NCBI RefSeq assembly: GCF_000165425.1
Contig: NW_001799588.1
Location: forward strand, 265,827 to 329,826
Length of the DNA: 64,000 bases
Direction of reading: 5' to 3'
DNA from: Paramecium tetraurelia
Taxonomy: Eukaryota > Ciliophora > Oligohymenophorea > Peniculida > Parameciidae
Within the stretch, counting starts at the first letter, position 1. Each line of letters begins with the position of its first letter. The notes beneath the pieces were generated by a model. It was not told where the DNA came from and did not search any database. It saw only the letters and a list, made by a program, of their open reading frames with translations. A program made the translations under genes and the position numbers. Below, in pieces: positions 13,042 to 24,345 of this stretch.

Positions 13042-14045
13042 ATGTATAAGGACCTTGATATCAATGAATTGGAGAAGCTGAAAAAGGAGGAGGCAATGCT
13101 TTCCCTTAGAAAAGCCACGACTAATATAAAGGTGAGTCATAGATTTTCTATTCAAAGGAACGATTTGGATAATCCAACTAGGACATATTGGAGGAAGAAT
13201 TTAAGTAGAAAACAGTTGGTTTGGTAACGAGGGAGGAATTCAAAAGGAAGAGAGAAAACATAGACAGAATTTATGTTTAAGATCTTTAAAAAAAATAAGA
13301 GGAAGAAGAAAAAAAGAAATTGGAGCTAAAATAAAAAAGAAAGTAGGAATATAAATTGAAAACAGCCTTGTTGAGCTTCGAATCAGAATAATAAGAACTC
13401 TATGATAAGAAAAATTATGGGAAAGATAGCAGCGTTGATACATTATATCTTCCAGACATGAATCGAGAAAAAAAGATAGAAGAGCTCACTAAAAGATTCA
13501 CTGGTATAATTCCTTAAATTGATTAGTCGTTAGAAGAATATTAGAAAAATATGGAATTGCAAAGGGATTAACTAATTGATATTAAATTTTAATATTGGGA
13601 TGCATAAACCTTTACAAGAACTCTAAGAATCACAAAAAAGATTACCATCAAAGAATTTCTGGAATTAGCAAGAAGAGAGATTATTAGAGACTTCGGATTT
13701 GTACGATTTATTAGTTAGATTATTTAGTTGACTGAGTTTAGTCCTGATGACTTACTATTTGTAGCCAACACAATGATTTTGCCTCATAAACTGAGTTTTC
13801 ACGATATAATTGCTTATAAGGTTAAGAATAGATCTGGAAAGCCTATATTCTCATTTGAATAGAGGAAGGTATCCTAAATTTGATTTATTTGATTTTTTTA
13901 GGTTTAAGCTAAAGGTTAGGAATACGAAGTTGAGGTTGAAAATTCAACTACTTGCAGGATTATCGAAAAATTTAGGTATGAAAAAATCAAGCACATCTAT
14001 CCGTGTTCTAAATGGGAAGTTGTTGATATTAATAAGTACTAATGA
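13042..14045 (+). CDS. FAM50/XAP5 family nuclear protein
   Basis: A 314-residue protein; introns at 13132-13157 (GTGAGT...AAG) and 13869-13901. XAP5/FAM50 proteins are conserved eukaryotic nuclear, spliceosome-associated factors. Family landmarks appear in order: KTVGLVTREEFKRKR near residue 55, a charged coiled coil, LLSFESEQ, the DTLYLPDMNREKK segment, IKFQYWDAQTFTRTLRI, IIRDFGFVRF, the hydrophobic patch DDLLFVANTMILPHKLSFHD, NRSGKPIFSF and the C-terminal YEKIKHIYPCSKWEVVDINKY. The first intron is supported because only its removal restores the conserved KERFG...LEEEFK register. Human FAM50A is about 339 residues, so the length is normal. The match is spread over the whole protein, so I am confident of the family. 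Confidence 0.93.
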
Positions 14046-14092
14046 AAACTTTTGATGAGTTATTATTAAATTTAACGAATAAATTTTTCATA

Positions 14093-14430
14093 ATGTCTAC
14101 TGAGCAATAGCAAACAAAATTACATAGACTGCAAAACTACTATCATTAATTTGAAAAGGGTGAAATCACTGGAACTCAATTGAAATCTCAATTACAAACT
14201 AATTTAAAAATCAGATGGAATCCAAATTTAGAGAACATGATCCATCAAGTTGATCCATCATATACTGATTTTGTTAGATCAGTCAATAAAACCAACAAGT
14301 ATGTGCCAAAATAGACAACTACTCAATTGACCGAATAAATCAATTACCCAAAGAAAATAAGAACTGAACATATGTATTTTATAAATTTAATTAAAATAGA
14401 GGCCATGCGGATTTACTTAAGTGGGATTGA
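14093..14430 (+). CDS. Small hypothetical protein, 103 aa
   Basis: It begins 47 bp after the XAP5 stop on the same strand. One 26-nt intron at 14374-14399 moves the frame to the ending EHIGHADLLKWD and TGA at 14428-14430; without splicing the frame runs on into intergenic sequence. The N-terminal half is helical and Gln-rich (QQQTKLHRLQNYYHQFEKGE), the middle carries LKSQLQTNLKIRWNPNLENM, and there is no signal peptide or membrane segment. The exact closure of the frame after splicing is the main support. I do not recognise the family. Confidence 0.72.
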
Positions 14431-14556
14431 TTAAAAATTATATGTATATAAAATAATACTAAGCATAATATACAATTAAGTTCCTTTAATTATAACAATT
14501 TATAATGGCAATTAACATTCTTATAGCTTATTTTTATTTCAACTTATAAAAAATAA

Positions 14557-15373
14557 ATGAAAAATCATTACATTCCAAAAAGTTCAGAAAGATATGGCAA
14601 ACTCGTTTTACCCATACGTCATTCACTTCCCGTTGGACTATTCTCTAGTTAGAATTCTCTATTCGCTTCCATTATCTCTGTAAAGAACAGGGAGGAAAAC
14701 AGTAAAAGCCAAAAAAAGAAGAATTCATAAACACATTTCGAAGCATCAACCCAAAGAGCGGTAACACCAAATAGTTAAAACAAATGCATACCATTTACAA
14801 CAAAGTATCATCTAAGTAGTCAACCACAAAAACAAAAAAAGAAATCTAATTTAATAAATAAGGAATCAATTTAATCCAAGATTTCGAATCTTATCTGTTA
14901 AAATAAAAGCGCAGATTTTAATAATATGAGTTCTTAATGCAGGGATGGAGATGAATAAGAAATAACTAAAATTTTTAATAATCTCAAATGTATTAGTCAA
15001 CAGATTAATGCAATTAAGGCTAATTAATTATCACAATAGATTTTATCACAATGGTAAAAAGTAATGACATCCAATTGTGAAAAACTAGTAGAACTAAATA
15101 AATCAAAAAAGAAATCTGAGATGGAATGTCCATAATTAATAAAAAGCAACAGTTCATCGTCCTAAATAAATGATGCCTCTGGGCTCAATCTTGAAAAATT
15201 GCTAGCTGAAGAAAGGAGAAATAGACTATTAGTAGAAGAATAGACTAGCAAAATAATATCAAGTCAGGAATCTGAAATTAAATCATATGTAAATATATAC
15301 TCTATATAATTAGATTGAGAAAATAAAATAATTAGAATAGAGATTGATCGAAAAGAATTCTTGGCAAACATGA
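14557..15373 (+). CDS. Hypothetical protein with C-terminal coiled coil, 263 aa
   Basis: The start ATG at 14557 is the first Met in the frame. One intron at 15289-15313 (25 nt, GTA...TAG) joins ESEIKSY to IEKIKQLEQRLIEKN, ending at TGA 15371-15373. The first ~90 residues are basic and Ser/Lys-rich, the middle is Gln/Asn-rich, and the last ~70 residues form a charged heptad-like helix (LEKLLAEERRNRLLVEEQ). No catalytic motif is visible. It is probably structural or scaffolding; function unknown. Confidence 0.75.
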
Positions 15374-16027
15374 TTATAAGAAAATATGTGTAGTATTATT
15401 TATTCCTCAATTTTATTTTATTTCAACAGATGATGGTAAAAATTTAAATCTAAATTTTGTAAAACTTATTTATTTCTTCAAAATGCATAAAAAAATTTAA
15501 TAATAAGGACTAAAAATCCCACTCAATCTTAATTCAAATAAAATGAAATAATAACACTAATGTGTCTTGAGAGAAATCTAAAATAAACAAACTAGAAAGT
15601 TGATATAATTTAGGTAAATACAAAATCGTTTATTTACAAGGAATTAAAGAGAAACTAATAAATATAAATGTATTAATACATTTTTCATTTTTTACTTTAC
15701 TTTGAAGGCGTTTCTAAAATGACTAATTATTTGGACTTTATCATTATGCCTAATTACAAAGAATGATCACAAACGAGAAAATACTATCATTTCAACAAAT
15801 TTAAACTAATTTCAAAGGGAGAATTGGTTGAAAAATAATAAATTTAATAAACAAGTTTATTGGTTCTAATAACAGTATGAGAAATAAATTTAAGTTGATT
15901 AAGGTTTGTATCTTAGCATTTAAAGAATTTCTAAACTCTCTTCAACTTGAGTGTTTTGAATAAAACCCTGAGTCATTATATTTGTCAACATAAGATAAAT
16001 TTTATTTGAAAAAATAAGACTCAAAAA
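15374..16027. other. AT-rich gap, no gene seen
   Basis: Roughly 650 bp with stops in every frame under the ciliate code and no conserved-looking stretch. It is unusually long for this gene-dense region, so it may contain eroded remnants, but I found no match that I can name. Confidence 0.5.
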
Positions 16028-16579
16028 ATGAACTAACTTGAATTAAAAGCTGTTCACTCTCTGCTTAAACTAGCAAGAGAGGAAGAAACAATAACTTAGA
16101 GAGATTGGGAACCTTAATCTCCCATGCACCTTGATTAGATCTCACCTCAACCAAAAACTCTTAATTACAATAGAAGAAAAGTCAGGGTGATTCCTAATCT
16201 TCAAGGCAGACAAAGGTCTTCAGTTGAGATGAACTATGATTGTTAATAACATTCAGAATTACCATAAAAAGAAAATTCGCTTTAGTAAATTATAGAAGAG
16301 TATATGAAATAAATACGGTAAACTCAAAGATAAATAGAATCAATACACAAATAAAAATTTGATCTGAAGTCTGGTTGGATGAACTTCAGTTCAATAATTC
16401 TCGAAAACAAATAAAAATTAACTTAGAAACACAAAAGGTCTTCATTAGAATTATAATTGAAAGAAAATAATCAACAAAAAGTATAGTAACAACAATCATT
16501 CAAAAAGACGTCGCTTCAAAAAGTATTAAATAATGAATCTTTTTTTTTACCAAAATTGAGATCAACATATCTAAAATGA
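16028..16579 (+). CDS. Gln/Lys-rich hypothetical protein, 183 aa
   Basis: A single uninterrupted frame from ATG 16028 to TGA 16577-16579. The protein starts MNQLELKAVHSLLKLAREEE, then carries a basic Arg/Lys/Ser/Gln-rich body (RRKVRVIPNLQGRQRSS and many Gln encoded by TAA/TAG) and ends LPKLRSTYLK. There is no membrane segment or known domain. It ends 24 bp from the convergent RBX1 stop. Low-complexity composition makes homology assignment impossible by eye. Confidence 0.7.
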
Positions 16580-16602
16580 TTCATTTAATATTTCAAGTTT
16601 GC

Positions 16603-16905
16603 TCAATTTGTTTTCTTTTCCTCTTCCCATTATTTATTATCCAATGGACAAGTATTTTTAGTTTTGAGCCATTATCTTATGCAATGTTCATGATAGGCAT
16701 GTCCACATTTTCCTTATTAAGTAATGCAAACCTCCTTTTAATCTTTTCCTTCACATTCAATACATCTTTCCATTATATGATTTTTGCAAATAGCACAATG
16801 TTCAACTTTCAAACTCCAAGCTAATATTAAAAATGTGTATATACACCAAAATGCAACAGGGTACCATTTCTTAATCTCAAATCTTCCTTTTTCTTCTTAT
16901 TACAT
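16603..16905 (-). CDS. RBX1: RING-box protein RBX1 (cullin-RING ligase RING subunit)
   Basis: A 92-residue protein after removing an intron at 16821-16844. It matches RBX1/ROC1 throughout. The N-terminal strand that threads into cullins is [19 protein letters not shown]. The RING-H2 zinc ligands are in order: [30 protein letters not shown] and TKNTCPLDN, followed by QWE. All the Cys/His ligands expected of the RING-H2 domain are present, including the extra Cys set that holds the third zinc in RBX1. Human RBX1 has 108 residues; the difference is the shorter N-terminus. The protein recruits E2 enzymes to cullin scaffolds. Splicing is required to join VAFW to SWSLKVEHC, which fixes the intron. 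Confidence 0.95.
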
Positions 16906-17019
16906 AAGTATTAATTATTAATAATATATTATTTAAAAATTGACTCTAAATAACACTTGAAAAATATTTCTATTATTACACTTTTTAATAATATTATTTC
17001 TAATTTATAGACTCATCAC

Positions 17020-18385
17020 TCATAATGTGTTTAATACTTTTTCTATTGTATCGAAAGCTGAATTAAGTTCTTATTCATTAATGATTAAGGGTGGGGTTAA
17101 TCTAAGAGATGATAAGATTTAAGTACCTCATAATGGTTTTGTGTGTAGGTTTGCAAAGAAGTCCTTCTTTTGCCAATCTAAGACAGAAATCCCAGGCAAC
17201 ATCCCCTTTTCCCTCTTAGAATTGAATGGCTCCCATTAATCCCCTGCTTCTAATTTGAGTGACATTATTGTATTTCTTCAAAGCAACTAATCTTTTCTCC
17301 ATCACTTTGCCTAGGTTGTTGGCATTTTCAATCATTTTTTCTTCTTATAATACTTCTAAGGCTTTAATGCACAGACTGGCTGCCAAAGGATTGCCACCAT
17401 ATGTGGATCCATGCTCTCCTGGCTTAATTTGCAACATGATCTAATCATCAGCCAAAACTGCAGATATTGGATAGAATCCTCCTGATAATGCTTTGCCCAA
17501 CAACACCATATCAGGCCTGACATTTTCCTATTGGATAATTCAAGTATTAGATACATATTCAACAGCTAACATTTTGCCAGTTCTGCCTAAACCTGTTTAG
17601 ATTTCATCTACAATCATCAACACATTGTATTTATCACATAATGATCTTACTTATTTCAAGTAATTTGAATGGGGAATTATTACTCCGTTTTCTCCTTGGA
17701 TAGCTTCAAAGAAAAAGGCAGCATAATTTGGATTAGCTTTAAACTTAGATTCAATTGCTTCAACACTATATAGAATATGCAATTTTCATTACTTGTTGTA
17801 ATCGACGAGATCAAAGTTCAAGCCACCGAATGGTCCGAATTTGTTATATCTTTCGGGATCATCACTACTACCGCATGCTGCGATAGTTCTACCCCAGAAA
17901 TTGCCATTTGCAAAGAGAACTCTTGCTTAATTTTCAGGAACCTTTTTTACATTGTATGCCCATCTTCTGGCAAATTTAACTGCTGATTCTCCTGCCTCCA
18001 CTCCTGAATTCATGAATAACACTTTATCATATTTGAATAGCTAGGTTATGTACTTCTCAGCCTCTCCTAGTTTATTGTTATAAAATCTAGTTTTTCATAT
18101 TTTATCATACGCTCTTGAAGTCAAGGTTAATTGAGAGGCTTATTGTATTAATTCTTAATAGATCTTGTCATGACAGTGACCTTGATTAACTGCTGAGTAT
18201 GCTGCTAAAAAGTCCATATACTTGTTTCCTTCTTGATCCCAAACATATATTCCTTTTCCTTTGGAAATTACAACAGGCAATGGATGATAATTATGACATC
18301 CATATTAGTTTTCTAATTGTACAAAGTATTAACTATTTTTGACCTGTGAGAATTTGGCAATCGATTTGAACATAAGATTTTTCAT
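17020..18385 (-). CDS. OAT: Ornithine aminotransferase (mitochondrial)
   Basis: A 420-residue PLP enzyme of class-III aminotransferases, the usual OAT length. Introns at 18087-18110, 17766-17792, 17528-17554 and 17102-17126 all restore conserved blocks. Landmarks in order: [86 protein letters not shown], the PLP aspartate in VDEIQTGLGRTG, the Schiff-base lysine in [17 protein letters not shown], the phosphate-binding [11 protein letters not shown], and [14 protein letters not shown] at the C-terminus. It transfers the delta-amino group of ornithine to 2-oxoglutarate, linking arginine and proline metabolism. The first ~20 residues ([16 protein letters not shown]) look like a mitochondrial presequence. 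All key residues are present. Confidence 0.95.
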
Positions 18386-18444
18386 TTGATAAATTAATAC
18401 GTAATATTTTGATAATGAAAACTTCACAAATTAATTTTTAATAG

Positions 18445-20407
18445 TCATAACACATGATCTTAATTGGAATTGATGAATTTTTTCTTATCTTCAATGTACA
18501 GCGCTAATATTTCTAATCCTTGTATTGGCAAGATGGAGTTTGTGATTTCATTTGGTGGGAGTAAATAGAGGTGGCTATTTCCTACATATGCAACCCCAAT
18601 CTTATTCTTTTCTGAAAAATAATCTATGTATTCCTAAAACACGGTATTCTAATGATATGGTTAAAATCAGAACCTAAGTGGCATCGGAAGGACAGAGAAT
18701 GAATTTGAAAGCCTCGTTGGCTAACTTCTTGGCATCAGTAAAGTTTCCCTTATAATTCACTTATATTTATGGAGACATAGTTATGGGAGCCTATATTTAT
18801 TAATAGTAAATCCAATTACTTCTGATTCTTAACATTTGGCATCCACTCCAACCTTATGACTCTTGCTTCTAAACATAAATCCACTCCAAAATGTATCCCA
18901 ATCTTATCGCTACTATTATTGTGGATTAGTGTCGAAGTTTAAAAACCCATCCAGAATCTCTTGGTTTCCATTAAGATTGGTATTCAGTTTGATTTTCATA
19001 TCTTAATCTTGAGGTTGAATTTATTAGGGAAGATTAAATTATGTTGGATCTACGAATTGATGATACATCCTTCGATCTTGTTTAGGCATCATGAATTGCT
19101 ACTATTTTGGCTACTGGAACATGACTTATTAAGGGATGAAGAGTGGCTAATAGTTACACTAAAAGGGTTATGTGACTTGGGGTATCATCATCATATTATT
19201 TGGTAGTGGTTGTTATGGGATCATTTGGATTGGTTGATATTGTTGTGGTGGTTGTTGTTGTTGTTATTAGATGAGCTTCGTTGGAAGTGAGACTATTCCC
19301 ACTTCGCACTTTGAATCGCCTAAGAGGTCTACTAAATGCTATTGTAGGTAGTTTCTTATCTGGATTGCTTGTTTTGTGTCCCTGAATTATAGAAGAGTGT
19401 ATGATTTATAATTTGGATCTTGTTGAATGTGATTCCATTGGAGAGGTTGGCATTAATGATTCTGGCATATCTTTTAATTATGATTTAAAAAATTACTTCA
19501 AACAAAAACGCATGATCAACTTTTTTATTTAAATTAGGAGGAAAAAATATAAATAATAGTGATGAAAGTTTAGAATGTTACTCATTTGATAAACTAAAAT
19601 TTGTAATAAAATTTACTTATTGCCAACAATATTGTGTCTTTTTATAGGGTCAGAAAAATAAATTTTTATTTAAGTAGAAAATTATTATTAAATACTATCC
19701 ATTTCTTCATAGGCAGAAATAGCTTAATCTATCTAAATTCAAATAAAAAAAAAGTTTATACAGTAAAAAATTTTATATAACTGTTAAATATATTATGCTT
19801 ATTAGGATACAGATCAACCCTCTCTATAGGGCCAAATTATGAAAAAATCTATAATTTTCACATTCTATTACCTAGCGAATCTTCAATTCATCATAATTCT
19901 TGGATATTCCACTAACAAACAATTCTCTAACAAAAAGTTGAGTTTATATTCTTGGAGATGGCTCCAAAGGAGTAATGGGTCCATTAGTTAATACTTGTTT
20001 GTTTTTCTCCTAAGATCTGGATCGAGATCTAGACTTGCATTTAGTAAAAGCTTGTTTATCGATTTAAGGCTTCACAGTCCAATCCCCGATTCTACCATCT
20101 TGAATTGCCTTATCAGCCGCATCATTATCAGCAAAAGCAATAAAAGCATAACATGAAATATGTAAAGGTAATCCTTTAGTCAATTAACTCCTATACCTGT
20201 AGGTGTTTTTCTGATGATCCTGATGTCTAAAATGTTTCCATAAGTTTAAAAGGTTTATTGCAATTATTAGGTTGTGACATTTAAAGGTAAGTTGGCGACA
20301 TGGATTTTTTGTCTAGCAGAAATAGCTTAAGTAGGGTTTGGAACAGGTAAGGGATACTATATGAGTGGATTTTGAAATTGATGAGAAACTAAAGAATTAT
20401 TGAGCAT
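18445..20407 (-). CDS. Spen-family RNA-binding protein: three RRMs plus SPOC domain
   Basis: A 594-residue protein; seven introns (20174-20196, 19849-19871, 19733-19761, 19594-19616, 19471-19496, 18791-18819, 18649-18673) make the frame close exactly. RRM1 is IHVANLPLNVTTQQLQQTF...NILDIRIIRK...CYAFIAFADNDAADKAI. RRM2 is ELFVSGISKNYDELKIRQIF...PIERVDLYPNKHNIFNSYIKF. A third, divergent RRM runs from LFIFFPPNLNKKVDHAF to YTLLQFRDTKQAIQIRNYL. A Gln/Pro/Met-rich linker follows, then a SPOC domain: WDTFWSGFMFRSKSHKVGVD ... IDYFSEKNKIGVAYVGNSHL and LYLLPPNE. Spen/RBM15/FPA proteins with this order recruit chromatin and RNA-processing complexes through SPOC. It is short compared with animal Spen, closer to RBM15 or plant FPA. 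Confidence 0.88.
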
Positions 20408-20577
20408 AGAAATTTAAAAATATTAATATCATTTTGATATTTTATACTTCCTCTTAAATTTGTGAATTGCAAGACTCCAAAATTAAGTGTCTTAATACAA
20501 TATACGTACATCACAGACTCGATTTGTTTTTCATGAAATAACATTCCCTTTTTTATATATATATATAAATAAATTAA

Positions 20578-23500
20578 ATGAATAACAACGATGAAATTAT
20601 ATAGAAGTTGGATGTGATAGTTGCAAATTACTTAAATCAAAAGGATCATAATGGTTAACTTTTGACTGAAAAATATTCGGAGACTTACATATATTCTTTA
20701 GTTCAGAAACATTTATTTGATTATGAAGCAATTTTTACAGCATCTTAAAAATCTGTAATTGATGTCTTTGATTTTATAACTTCCCTCTTGAAAGTAAATT
20801 TACCTTCATTCAAAATAGTTTACTTCAGAACCCATTGAAGATACCTTATTCATAATTGTATAAGCCATAGATTTCTTCAAAGCAATCTGCGAAGAATATC
20901 AAACCTACACTATCAAATTTTCTGACCTTTCAAGTTATCTCTGCAAATACAATCCCAATTTGGATGAGGTATATATCCCATTTGATTTTAATAGAAGGAT
21001 GTCCCTTTACAAAACAGAACCATCACTTATCACAAATATCCTCCTTTGAAATAATTCAATAAGCCACAAAGCAGACAAGTAAGAAGCATTGATTTGGAAG
21101 CACCAACAATCCTTGGAACTTTGGGTCATTACATAAAAAGAATCAACAAAGACAAAATATACATAGACTCCCAGAAAAACCAAAATAGTTCTATTCTAAG
21201 AATGTAATATTAGGAGTCTGAACTCAAAATTCTAATCCTCCATCAATACAGTGATTTCATTAGCATTTACAATCCTGATTGCACATTGTAGAGCAGATTG
21301 AGACCCAAGGCTCAACAATTGAGAAATATCATCCACGACTTTAATTGGTCTGAAGAACAATAACGAATAGGAATTGTGTTTAAAGACGCATGGATTTGTT
21401 TCATGGATTAGAGTGACTAATTTGAATTGGAGAAGTATTTTACTACAAAGGTCGATCAACATAGGATCTACTATGTCCAAAATAAATGGATGACTGTGGG
21501 AGTTGATTCAAAGATATCAATATGGAATTTGGAAACTGAGAATAGTTGTGTTATTTCTCATGATCAAATTAAGAATGTTGTAAATATCATTGAAATAACC
21601 TATTTATAATTAGTGTGCATAGCTTGTTAGGATAAATTGACCATGTGGGACTTATGGGAATACAACAAACCCAAATTACTCTTTAAATTATAAGTCAATC
21701 ATAGCCGATTGAATAACATAGTATTCTTTTAAGAATATCACCTAATTATAACCTCTGGCTTTGACACCAAGGTTAATCTCTATCAATTGCATAAGAAATA
21801 CAACGACGGAGACTATGTTGGCTAATTGGAAGGTCATACTGCAATAGTTACTGCAATCTAGTGTGTAGAGAAATCCCCAATTGTAATAACTACTGATGAT
21901 CGATTGATTGTAAAATTATGGGATATCAGAATTATGAAATGCATACAATCTTTTGATTTAGAAATGAGACAATCTATCAATTACATCACTATAATGCAGA
22001 ATCTATCTAGTGTATGTTTTGCTACCAATCGATTAATAGTAATGGCTTTTGAAGGTCACAATAAAAATCTTTCTTAACCTAAACCTTAAAAGTAGAGGAC
22101 TTTGCACTTATTCCCTAAATAAGTGGAATTGGATGCTATAAAAAAATAATTGATTGTTTCAACCAATAGAGATATCCGAATAATCAATTTATCCAATGGA
22201 TAAACGGATACCATAATTAAGGCTATGATTGGTCAAACCGATGATATGATCAATCAATTTAAACGTATTATATGTCAATATTCAAAGCAATTCAATAGCA
22301 TAAAAAGATTGTACTTGGAACAACAAAGGGACTTATCAAAATATTCGATACATATTCTGGTGATCTTATCAAAGAATACTAAAATAATAGTAATAAAATT
22401 ACTCATCTGTCTATTGACTATCAAAACAGAATAATATCGACCTCATCACTGGATGGTTAGTTACATATCTATAAGGAGAATAATTTGAATTTTGAATCCC
22501 TAAGGAAAGCTGAAAATGTCCATAATGGCATTGATTATTGTTATGTCTCATTGTTTCATGATTTGATTATTACAGCTGGTGTTGACATTGTATGTTTATG
22601 GAATCTGGAATTCACTAAACCAGTCTCCACCATTAGAACAGAATCAGCCCCAAAAGGTGTTCATATTCTGGATGGCTAACGCATAATTATCATTGGGTGT
22701 AAGACTAATACATATTTCCTCCAATTTGACAAAAGTGAAGAATAGTACTTTTATCAGCAACTAGGATTCATCCCATAAAGTTGCTGTGCTTTCACTGATA
22801 AAAATGGTACTGTTCTATTAGGATCTAGAAGAGGCTTGATTTGTAAACTCTCATTTACCATCAATAAATGTCAGAAGGCGTAGTTTCACCCCTTCAGATA
22901 AAATTGGGAAGACTATAGCATTGGTGTCAATAATCACAAAGTAACTAGATTTGTTGTCAATACTACTCATGAACTGAAACTGGATTCATAAATAGAAGCT
23001 CACAAAAAAAGATTATCACACATAGATTTCATTTCTTTGGAAGGTGATAATGTAATAAAGGAAGGTCAGTAAAAGGTAATAACCACATCTAAAGATGGCT
23101 TTTTAAAGATCTTTGATTATCCATCCTTTGATTTAATGTGTGCATTGAATGTTAATCATGTTCTACCACTTAAATGGTCGATCACAATAGATGAACATGA
23201 AATCATGAAATTTAAAGTGGCTTTTGCATTAAAAGTAATTCATTTTATTAGGTCTCAACCTAATCTAACCATAAGTCATCTAAGAATGCTTGAACCTAAC
23301 TCAATATTTAAAAATTTACTGGGTCAAAAGAAATTCTTTAAATAAAATACAAATGAAAATAAAGTTCAATTGTTGTAAGACTTTTATGAACCAAGGGATT
23401 TGGTATTCCAAAAAGTTAAGGGATTCTATAAAAATGAATTATAAGGATTTTCCTTAAAATAAATTGAAGAAAAAAAGAAAGCTTTACTACAAGCCAAAAT

Positions 23501-24212
23501 GTTTGAAAAGGATTATAACGAATAAAACTTCTAATCAGAATAGAAACAAAATGAAGATATAGGAAATAAAGAATTTAAAAGTTGGTAGTAGTTCCTTCAT
23601 CCAAATTTCAGGAAAAATGGAGTACAAGGAGAAATTGAATAGATTGAAAGATTACATATGGTTCATCAATTCGAAAAAAGATTAGATCAAGTCTTAACTA
23701 AAGAAGATGATACAAATATTAAGCCAAATGTTTCAGGAAGGAGGTATTCAAAAACTAAATAAGAAATCTAAAACAAAAGTGCAAACAAGTCTTCAAGGTT
23801 AAGATCAACTCTTCCTTTCTTTCAATATGCTAGTGACAGAAAATTAGCATCGATTCCTGCCTCAACTGATACTTCTCAAAGATCTACTCATGTTGGGTAT
23901 GATACTATGAGAGAAGAATATTCAAAAAAGAGAATCTAAAGAGTTTAATTTTTGTCGTAAAATATTGGCCAATTGATCTCTGACTTGGATTAGAATAAAA
24001 AAAAGTAAGGGCTAGAAATAGGTGAAAACACTATGAGAAAGACTAGTGGATAAGTATTTAACTAGATTGTTAATAAATTGAATGAGAAACTCAGAGATTC
24101 AAAGTTTAAGAAATACTCTAGAAGTATGTGTAAGTAAGATCTAGAAGGAATTTTAATCGATGCTCATCTAGATTCAATGCACTCTAAACAATCCTTAAGA
24201 AAATTGCCTTGA
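20578..24212 (+). CDS. Large WD40-repeat protein, 1186 aa
   Basis: Introns at 20804-20828, 20969-20994 and 22265-22287 (the last ends AAG) restore one frame of 1,187 codons ending at TGA 24210. The N-terminal ~250 residues are helical without a motif. The next ~650 residues are WD40-like blades with typical GH...WD or W-L endings, e.g. GVDSKISIWNLE, DKLTMWDL, LEGHTAIVTAI, DDRLIVKLWDIR, GTTKGLIKIFDTYSG, TSSLDGQLHIYKE, GVDIVCLWNLE and TTSKDGFLKIFDY. The C-terminal ~300 residues are charged, Gln/Ser-rich and probably partly disordered or coiled. No enzyme motif is visible. WD40 proteins of this size in ciliates are often ciliary or scaffold components, but I cannot assign a specific one. Confidence 0.85.
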
Positions 24213-24345
24213 TTTTAGAATTTATATTAATTTTAATTCATTTCTATATGTATATGATAAATCTAAAGATTATTATGTAAATAATTCTTTATTCATCTAA
24301 TATTTATAAGAAATAACACATTATTTTAAATTTATTGTTATTATA

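Noticed and set aside
13240-13443. 67-codon minus-strand frame
   Set aside because: Antisense to the lysine-rich coiled part of FAM50/XAP5.
16576-16824. 82-codon plus-strand frame
   Set aside because: Antisense to RBX1; the minus strand encodes a full RING-H2 protein.
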